47,242 bases of DNA from Myxococcaceae bacterium (GTDB lineage Bacteria; Myxococcota; Myxococcia; Myxococcales; Myxococcaceae): contig SECN01000075.1 of NCBI GenBank assembly GCA_004173515.1, forward strand, positions 1-47,242, given 5' to 3'. Positions within the stretch are counted from its first letter, which is position 1, and every line of letters starts with the position of its first letter. The notes under the pieces are model-generated. The model did not search any database. It was given only the letters and a program-made list of their open reading frames with translations, and had not been told where the DNA came from. Shown piece by piece: positions 41,332-47,242 of this stretch. The position numbers and the translations under genes were made by a program.

Positions 41332-44300
41332 GCTGTCCAAGAAGCTGGCGGGCCTCTCTCCCGAGAAGCGCGAGCTCATCCTGCGCAAGCTGCGTCAGCA
41401 GAACGCGCTCGCGACGCCCGAGGCGGCGGCACGTCCCACCGCCATCCCCCGCGCGCCGCGAGACCAACCGCTGCCGCTCTCCTTCCCGCAGCGCCGCCTC
41501 TGGTTCCTGGATCAGTTCGAACCCGGCACGCCCGCCTACAACATCCCGGAGTTCGCGCGGCTGGTAGGCCCGCTCCAGCCCGACGTGCTGGAGCGAAGCC
41601 TCAACGAAGTCATCCGGCGGCACGAAGGGCTCCGCACCGTCTTCGTCTCCGAGGGCGGCGAGCCGCGCCAGTCCGTCCTCCCCCGACTCCACCTGCCACT
41701 GCCCGTGGTGGACCTGTCACACCTGCCCGACACCGAGCGCGGCGAGCGCTGCCAGGCCCTGGCCCTTCAAGTCGCGGGAGCGTCCTTCGACCTGGCGCGG
41801 GGGCCGCTGCTCCAGACCACGCTGGTGCGACTGGCGCCCGAAGAGCACGTCCTGTTGCTCGTGGTGCACCACATCGTGTCCGACGGCTGGTCCACGGGCA
41901 TCCTCGTCCGGGAGCTGGCCGCGCTCTACGACGCGTTCAGCCGGCAGCAGCCCTCGCCGCTGCCCGAACTTCCGTTGCAGTACGCCGACTTCGCGGTGTG
42001 GCAGCGGGAGCACCTGCAAGGGGAGGTGCTCGGCAAGCAGCTCGATTACTGGCGCAAGCAGTTGGACGGCAGTGACAGCGCGCTGATGCTGCCCACGGAC
42101 CGTCCGCGCCCCCGGGTCCGGACGCATGCCGGTGGCAAGCAGTCCTTCCGCGTGGACGCGGCGGTGACGCGGCAGCTCCGGGCGCTCGCCGGCCAGGAGA
42201 AGGCGTCGCTCTTCATGGTGATGCTGGCGTCACTCCAGGTCCTGCTCTTCCGCTACACGCGCGAGCCCCGCATCAGCGTGGGCACGTACATCGCCAACCG
42301 GAACCGCACGGAGGTGGAGCCGCTCATCGGCTTCTTCCTCAACACGCTGGTCATGCGCACGGACCTGTCCGGCGACCCGACCTTCCGCGAGCTGCTGCGG
42401 CGCGTGGTGGACGTGACGCTGGGGGCGTACGCGCACCAGGACGTGCCGTTCGAGAAGCTGCTGGAGGAGCTGACGCCCACGCGCGACACCAGCTTCTCTC
42501 CCTTCTTCCAGACGATGCTCGTCCTGCAGAACACCCCCGAGTCCTCCACCGGACCGAGCCGGTTGCGCCTGGAGCCCTTCTCCGTCGCGGGCGAACCCCA
42601 CGCCCAGTTCGACCTGACGCTCTGGCTGGTGGAGGAGGCCGAAGGACTGGAAGGCATCTGGGAGTACAACCGCGACCTCTTCGACGCCTCGACCATCGAG
42701 CGCATGGTCGCCCACTTCCAGACGCTGCTCGCGGGCATCGCCGGCCATCCCGAACAGCGGCTGCGCAAGCTGCCCCTGCTCCCGGAGACGGAGCGAAACC
42801 GGCTGCTGCGCGAGTGGAACCAGACGGAGCTCGCGTTCCCCGCCAACGTCTGCCTGCACCACCTCATCGAAGGACACGCGGCGCGCACGCCCGACGCCAT
42901 CGCCGTGGTGGATCCGACGCGGCGCCTCACCTACGGCGAACTCGACCGTCAGGCGAACCAGCTCGCGCACCACCTGCGCACGCTGGGGGTTGGACCGGGA
43001 CGGCTCACGGGCATCTTCCTGGAGAAGTCCGTGGAGGTGGTGGTCGCGGTGCTCGCCGTGCTCAAGGCCGGCGGCGCCTACGTCCCGCTGGATCCCTCGT
43101 ACCCGCAGGACCGCACGGCGCTTATGCTCGCGGACAGCCGTCCCCAGGTGCTGGTGACGCGCGACACGCTGCGCACCCTCCTGCCCGCATCCCTGCCGCC
43201 GACGGTGTGCGTGGACACCGAGGCGTCCGTCATCTCCGGCCTCCCCGTCACATCCCCGATGCAGACCGTTGAGCCGGATCAACTGGCCTACGTCGTCTAC
43301 ACGTCGGGCTCCACGGGCCGGCCCAAGGGCGTCATGGTGTCGCACCGGAGCCTCGCCAACGCGTACTTCGCCTGGGAGGACGCCTACCGGCTGCCCACGC
43401 TGCGCGCCCATCTCCAGATGGCGAGCTTCTCCTTCGACGTCTTCTCCGGCGACTTCACGCGCGCCCTGGGCTCCGGCGCGGCGCTGGTGCTCTGTCCCCG
43501 CGAGTGGCTGCTCGAACCGGAGAAGCTGCACGCCCTCATGCTGCGCGAACAGGTGGACTGCGGTGAGTTCGTCCCCGCGGTGGTCCGCCTGCTGATGGGT
43601 CACCTGGAGGAACAGCGTCAGCGCCTGGACTTCATGCGACTGGTCATCGTCGGTTCCGACACGTGGGACATGCGCGAGTATCACCAGCTCCGCACCCTCT
43701 GCGGTCCACGGACGCGGCTGGTGAGTTCCTACGGGCTCAGCGAGGCGACCATCGACAGCACGTACTTCGAGAACACCGCGCCCACGCCGAGCGAGCAGAT
43801 CGTCCCCATCGGCCGTCCCTTCGCCAACAGCCGGATGTACCTGCTGGACGCCCAGATGCAGCCGCTGCCCATCGGCGTCCCCGGCGAGCTGTTCGTGGGA
43901 GGCGACGGACTGGCCCAGGGCTACTGGGGCCAGGCGGGCCTCACCGCCGAGCGCTTCGTCCCCAGTCCCTTCGACACCACGCCCGGCGCGCGCCTGTACC
44001 GCACCGGCGACATGGCACGCTACGCAGCGGACGGAACCATCGGGTTCATCGGCCGCAACGACTCGCAGGTGAAGATCCGCGGCCACCGCATCGAACTGGA
44101 TGAGATCAAGGCGAAGCTCCTGGAGCACGCCTCGGTGCAGGCCATTGAGCTGCTCGTGCACGAAGAGGACGGCAACCGGCAGCTCGTCGCCTACCTCACC
44201 CTGACGGCGCCTGGGGCCGTCGGCTCGGAGGAGCTGCGGCAGCACCTCAAGCAGCACCTGCCGCCGTACATGATTCCATCGGCCTTCATCCTCCTGGAGG

Positions 44301-45490
44301 CGTTCCCGCTCACGCCCAACGGCAAGGTGGACCGCAAGGCCCTGCCCGCGCCCAAGGGCATCCAGCGCGCGCAGCAGGACGACTTCGTCGCCCCGCGCGA
44401 CGAGGTGGAGCGACAGCTCGCGACCGTCTTCGAGGAGCTGCTCTCCATGCGCCCCATCGGCGTGCACGACAGCTTCTTCGACCTGGGCGGACACTCCCTG
44501 CTGGCCGTGCGGCTGACGGTGCGGATCCGCGAGCACCTGGGACGCACCCTGCCCCTGGCCACGCTCTTCCAGGGGCCCACCATCGAACAGCTCGCGCGGG
44601 CCCTCCAGGACGACGCCCCCGCACGGCCCTGGTCCCCACTGGTGCAGTTGCACCCTGGAGACGGCCAGCCTCCGCTGTTCTTCGTACCCGGCGCGGGAGG
44701 AAACACCCTCTACCTGCGCGACCTCGCGAAGCGGCTGGGTTCCACCCGGACCGTGTATGGCCTCCAGGCGCGGGGACTGGACGGGCTCGCCCCCGCGCAC
44801 CAGTCCGTGGAGGAGATGGCGGAGTGCTACGTGGAAGCGCTGCGACAGGTGCAGGCCCACGGTCCCTACTTCCTGCTGGGCCATTCCTTCGGAAGCTGGA
44901 TCGCCTTCGAGATGGCGCAGCGGCTGCGCAAGCAGGGAGAGACCGTCGCCTTCCTGGGCGTCCTCAACACCACCATTCCGCTGGAGCCGAACGCGCACAC
45001 GGAAGTCCCCGCCTTCGACGACGCGGACTGGATGGCCAGCGTGGCCAGCACCGCGGGCCGGCTGTACGGCGCGGACCTGTCCATCTCCGCGGAGGAACTG
45101 CGTCCCCTCTCCCCCGAGGAACGCCGCGCGGAGCTGACGCGGCGGCTGGTGGCGACGGGGCTGCTGCCTCCCGGCACGAGCAGCCAGCACGTCCACGGCC
45201 TCATCGAGGTCTACAAGACCGCGTATCGGATCGACTACCTGCCCCGCGACACCGTCCCCGTGCCCATCACCCTCTTCCAGGCCCACGAGCGCCACGAGGA
45301 TGACGGCATCGTCCCCACCGACTTCGCGGGCGATGCGACCTGGGGCTGGACGCGCTACGCGGATGGCGCCGTGCGCATCGAACAGGTCCCGGGCGATCAC
45401 ATGACGATGATGGTCGTCCCGCACGTGGATCCGCTGGCGGAGAAGCTGCGCGAACATCTGGACCGCGCACAGGCGGAGGTCTTCGGATGA
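41324..45490 (+). CDS. Terminal NRPS, module 7 with thioesterase, predicted ornithine
   Basis: 1388 residues. N-terminal helix (LSKKLAGLSPEKRELILRKLRQQ) probably docks with the acidic end of the preceding synthetase. Then C (about 45-475, VHHIVSDGWS), A (about 505-1010), PCP (Ser1058 in LGGHSLLAVR) and a type I thioesterase (about 1100-1388; Ser1188 in GHSFGSW, with GDHMTMM supplying the likely His). The A code reads DVGEIGSIDK, the ornithine code, identical to module 6. The thioesterase should release the peptide by hydrolysis or cyclisation; by analogy to iturins, the beta-amino group of the starter is the most likely nucleophile. Good ribosome site GGAGGG before 41324. Its stop overlaps the exporter start (ATGA). 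Confidence 0.94.
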   Translation: MSELSKKLAGLSPEKRELILRKLRQQNALATPEAAARPTAIPRAPRDQPLPLSFPQRRLWFLDQFEPGTPAYNIPEFARLVGPLQPDVLERSLNEVIRRHEGLRTVFVSEGGEPRQSVLPRLHLPLPVVDLSHLPDTERGERCQALALQVAGASFDLARGPLLQTTLVRLAPEEHVLLLVVHHIVSDGWSTGILVRELAALYDAFSRQQPSPLPELPLQYADFAVWQREHLQGEVLGKQLDYWRKQLDGSDSALMLPTDRPRPRVRTHAGGKQSFRVDAAVTRQLRALAGQEKASLFMVMLASLQVLLFRYTREPRISVGTYIANRNRTEVEPLIGFFLNTLVMRTDLSGDPTFRELLRRVVDVTLGAYAHQDVPFEKLLEELTPTRDTSFSPFFQTMLVLQNTPESSTGPSRLRLEPFSVAGEPHAQFDLTLWLVEEAEGLEGIWEYNRDLFDASTIERMVAHFQTLLAGIAGHPEQRLRKLPLLPETERNRLLREWNQTELAFPANVCLHHLIEGHAARTPDAIAVVDPTRRLTYGELDRQANQLAHHLRTLGVGPGRLTGIFLEKSVEVVVAVLAVLKAGGAYVPLDPSYPQDRTALMLADSRPQVLVTRDTLRTLLPASLPPTVCVDTEASVISGLPVTSPMQTVEPDQLAYVVYTSGSTGRPKGVMVSHRSLANAYFAWEDAYRLPTLRAHLQMASFSFDVFSGDFTRALGSGAALVLCPREWLLEPEKLHALMLREQVDCGEFVPAVVRLLMGHLEEQRQRLDFMRLVIVGSDTWDMREYHQLRTLCGPRTRLVSSYGLSEATIDSTYFENTAPTPSEQIVPIGRPFANSRMYLLDAQMQPLPIGVPGELFVGGDGLAQGYWGQAGLTAERFVPSPFDTTPGARLYRTGDMARYAADGTIGFIGRNDSQVKIRGHRIELDEIKAKLLEHASVQAIELLVHEEDGNRQLVAYLTLTAPGAVGSEELRQHLKQHLPPYMIPSAFILLEAFPLTPNGKVDRKALPAPKGIQRAQQDDFVAPRDEVERQLATVFEELLSMRPIGVHDSFFDLGGHSLLAVRLTVRIREHLGRTLPLATLFQGPTIEQLARALQDDAPARPWSPLVQLHPGDGQPPLFFVPGAGGNTLYLRDLAKRLGSTRTVYGLQARGLDGLAPAHQSVEEMAECYVEALRQVQAHGPYFLLGHSFGSWIAFEMAQRLRKQGETVAFLGVLNTTIPLEPNAHTEVPAFDDADWMASVASTAGRLYGADLSISAEELRPLSPEERRAELTRRLVATGLLPPGTSSQHVHGLIEVYKTAYRIDYLPRDTVPVPITLFQAHERHEDDGIVPTDFAGDATWGWTRYADGAVRIEQVPGDHMTMMVVPHVDPLAEKLREHLDRAQAEVFG

Positions 45491-46833
45491 CGGCCGCTAC
45501 AACCGAGACGGAAAGCCCGCCGTCGTTCCCCCTCGCGTTCGCCGTCCTCATCTGGCTGGGACAGTGCGTGTCGCTGCTGGGCTCCGGGCTGACCAGCTTC
45601 GCGCTGGGCGTCTGGATGTACGAGACCACCGGTGGGGTGACGCGCTTCGCGCTCGTCATGCTGTCCGCCACGCTCCCGGCCATCCTGCTGGGGCCGGTGG
45701 CGGGCGCTTTGGTGGATCGCTGGAACCGCCGCTGGGTGTTGATTCTCAGTGATTCGATCGCCGGCCTGATGTCGCTGGTGCTCGCGACGCTGCTGTTCAG
45801 CGGGTATCTCCAGCCGTGGCACGCCTACGTCACCACCGCCGTGGTGTCGGCGGCCAGCGCGTTCCAGCAGCCGGCCTTCAGCGTCCTCGTCTCCACGGTC
45901 ATCCCGCCGCAGCACCTGGGCCGCGCCAACGGAATGGTCCAGTTGGGACTGGCCGCCTCACAGCTCATCGCACCCCTGGCGAGCGCCTCGCTGATGGCGA
46001 CAGTCCACCTCCAGGGCATCCTGATCATCGACGCGGTGACGTTCATCCTGGGCACGACGCCGCTGCTGCTGTTGCGCATCCCGAAGCGCTTCCTGACAAC
46101 GCCCGTGCAGGAGGAGCGACCGTCGCTCGGGGAGTCCGTGCGCGCGGGCGCGCGGTATCTGGGAACGTCGCGCGGACTGCTGGTGCTCATCGGCCTGCTG
46201 GCCACGAGCAACTTCTTCCTGGGCGTCCTGGAGGTGCTGGTCACCCCGCTGGTGCTCTCTCTGTCCAACGTGAGCGCGTTGGCGGCGATCACCACGGCGG
46301 GCGGTGTCGGGCTGCTCGTGGGCAGCCTGACGATGAGCGCCCTGGGCAGTCCCCGGCGCATGGTGAACGGCATCCTCGCGGTCCAGCTCACCAGCGGGCT
46401 GCTCTTCATCCTGGTCGGCTTCATCACCTCCATCCCGGTGCTGACCGGCATCGCCTTCTGCTTCTTCTTCAGCGCCCCGCTGGTCAACGGCGCCATCCAG
46501 ACCCTGCTCCAGCGCAAGGTTCCCCTGGAGCTGCGCGGGCGGGTGTTCGCCTTCACCGGGACCCTCACCGGCGCGATGCTGCCGCTGGCCTACACCCTCT
46601 CCGGTCCGCTGGCGGATCAGGTGTTCGAACCCGCGCTGCATCCGGGCGGTGCGCTCGCCGCGCTCCTGGGACGCTTCGTGGGCGAAGGCGCGGGACGGGG
46701 CATCGCGGTGATGTTCATCCTCGCGGGCCTCCTGACGATCTTCGTGACCGCGCTCGCGGCGCTCTCGCGTCCGCTGCGTGGCCTGGATGAACCCGACGCC
46801 GCTCCCGCCAGCGATGTCGCCAGCAGTCCCTGA
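45487..46833 (+). CDS. MFS efflux transporter (DHA3/MefA-like)
   Basis: 448 residues with about 12 hydrophobic spans, starting at AFAVLIWLGQCVSLLGSGLTSFAL. GALVDRWNRRWVLILSD is the characteristic MFS loop between helices 2 and 3, and LGRANGMVQLGLAASQLIAPL is typical of the macrolide-efflux branch. It is an inner-membrane proton-driven exporter. The start codon overlaps the terminal synthetase stop (ATGA, 45487-45490), so it is translationally coupled to biosynthesis. It most likely exports the lipopeptide and may confer self-resistance. The C-terminus is a short Asp/Ala/Ser-rich tail. Confidence 0.9.
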   Translation: MTAATTETESPPSFPLAFAVLIWLGQCVSLLGSGLTSFALGVWMYETTGGVTRFALVMLSATLPAILLGPVAGALVDRWNRRWVLILSDSIAGLMSLVLATLLFSGYLQPWHAYVTTAVVSAASAFQQPAFSVLVSTVIPPQHLGRANGMVQLGLAASQLIAPLASASLMATVHLQGILIIDAVTFILGTTPLLLLRIPKRFLTTPVQEERPSLGESVRAGARYLGTSRGLLVLIGLLATSNFFLGVLEVLVTPLVLSLSNVSALAAITTAGGVGLLVGSLTMSALGSPRRMVNGILAVQLTSGLLFILVGFITSIPVLTGIAFCFFFSAPLVNGAIQTLLQRKVPLELRGRVFAFTGTLTGAMLPLAYTLSGPLADQVFEPALHPGGALAALLGRFVGEGAGRGIAVMFILAGLLTIFVTALAALSRPLRGLDEPDAAPASDVASSP

Positions 46834-46871
46834 CTTCCTCAACCCCTTCGAAACACCGGAGCCCGAACATC

Positions 46872-47242
46872 ATGCTGCCAGCCAATGCCCCCGTTGAGAC
46901 CCTGACCGACCTGCTGCGCTGGCGCACCCAGCGCCATCCGGAGTCCTACGCCTATACCTTCCTGCCGGACGGAGACGGCGACGAGCAGAACTGGACCTAC
47001 GCGGAGCTGGACCGGCAGGCGCGCGCCGTCGCGGGGCAGCTCCAGGAGCACAAGGCCCAGGGCGAGCGCGCGCTGCTGCTCTATCCCCCGGGGCTGGAGT
47101 ACCTGGGCGCGTTCTACGGCTGTCTCTACGCGAACGTCATCGCCGTGCCGGCCTATCCGCCGCAGTACTTCCAGTCCATCTCGCGCATCCTCTCCATCCT
47201 CCAGGATGCCCGGCCGCGCTTCGCGCTCACCACCGCCGCCAT
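46872..47242 (+). CDS. Fatty-acyl-AMP ligase, N-terminal fragment (3' end outside window)
   Basis: The first 123 residues are present. The N-terminus (ETLTDLLRWRTQRHPESYAYTFL), NWTYAELDRQARAVAGQL and especially RALLLYPPGLEYLGAFYGCLYANVIAVPAYPP, with the PAYPP motif, are characteristic of fatty-acyl-AMP ligases (FAAL). These activate fatty acids and load them straight onto an ACP rather than onto CoA. It starts 38 bases after the exporter stop behind GGAG, in the same operon. Its natural partner is the N-terminal ACP of the first synthetase. Whether further domains are fused downstream cannot be seen. Confidence 0.9.
   Translation, partial: MLPANAPVETLTDLLRWRTQRHPESYAYTFLPDGDGDEQNWTYAELDRQARAVAGQLQEHKAQGERALLLYPPGLEYLGAFYGCLYANVIAVPAYPPQYFQSISRILSILQDARPRFALTTAA

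Noticed and set aside
42230..45457. 1075-residue minus-strand open frame
   Set aside because: Shadow of the terminal module and thioesterase, whose active-site motifs are intact on the plus strand.

Overview
This is a very GC-rich window with third-position GC bias, lipoprotein- and ECF-sigma-rich gene content, and a large PKS/NRPS assembly line. Together these suggest a myxobacterium of the Myxococcus/Corallococcus type. The order is a confident inference; the genus is a guess.

Left part (1-10.4 kb), housekeeping and envelope. It opens with the C-terminal end of a probable outer-membrane protein, then a small Cys-rich protein and an Fpg/MutM-type DNA glycosylase with an unusual N-terminus. 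An RNA-repair locus follows: rtcA and rtcB on the minus strand, with the regulator rtcR divergent. The rtcB-rtcR gap holds a near-perfect sigma-54 promoter facing rtcB and a palindromic upstream site, and a strong intrinsic terminator sits between rtcB and rtcA. After an imperfect triple repeat comes a minus-strand run of four exported proteins: an M24 peptidase-like lipoprotein, a second lipoprotein, a metzincin-like metalloprotease and a small lipoprotein.

Middle part (10.2-15.2 kb). This holds a small acidic hypothetical protein and an ECF sigma factor translationally coupled to a zinc-finger anti-sigma-like protein. A membrane-anchored zinc-finger/TPR protein lies downstream of them. After a 525-base gap rich in hairpins come a hypothetical gene coupled to a DTW-domain (tRNA acp-transferase family) gene, and an arginine-deiminase/DDAH-family gene on the opposite strand.

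Right part (15.4 kb to the end), a cyclic-lipopeptide-type biosynthetic cluster. Four synthetase genes, an MFS exporter and the start of a fatty-acyl-AMP ligase all run on the plus strand, mostly with overlapping stop/start codons. The first protein is ACP-KS-AT-ACP-aminotransferase-C-A-PCP, which should elongate a fatty acid once and convert its beta-keto group to an amine, giving a beta-amino fatty acyl starter as in iturin and mycosubtilin. Seven NRPS modules follow over four proteins, with one epimerase and a terminal thioesterase. Specificity residues read by eye predict beta-amino-fatty-acyl - X - Gly - Thr - Asn - D-aromatic - Orn - Orn. The likely product is a dicationic (X aside) lipo-heptapeptide, possibly closed through the beta-amine as in iturins. 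I cannot match it to a known compound from memory. The cluster continues beyond the right edge.
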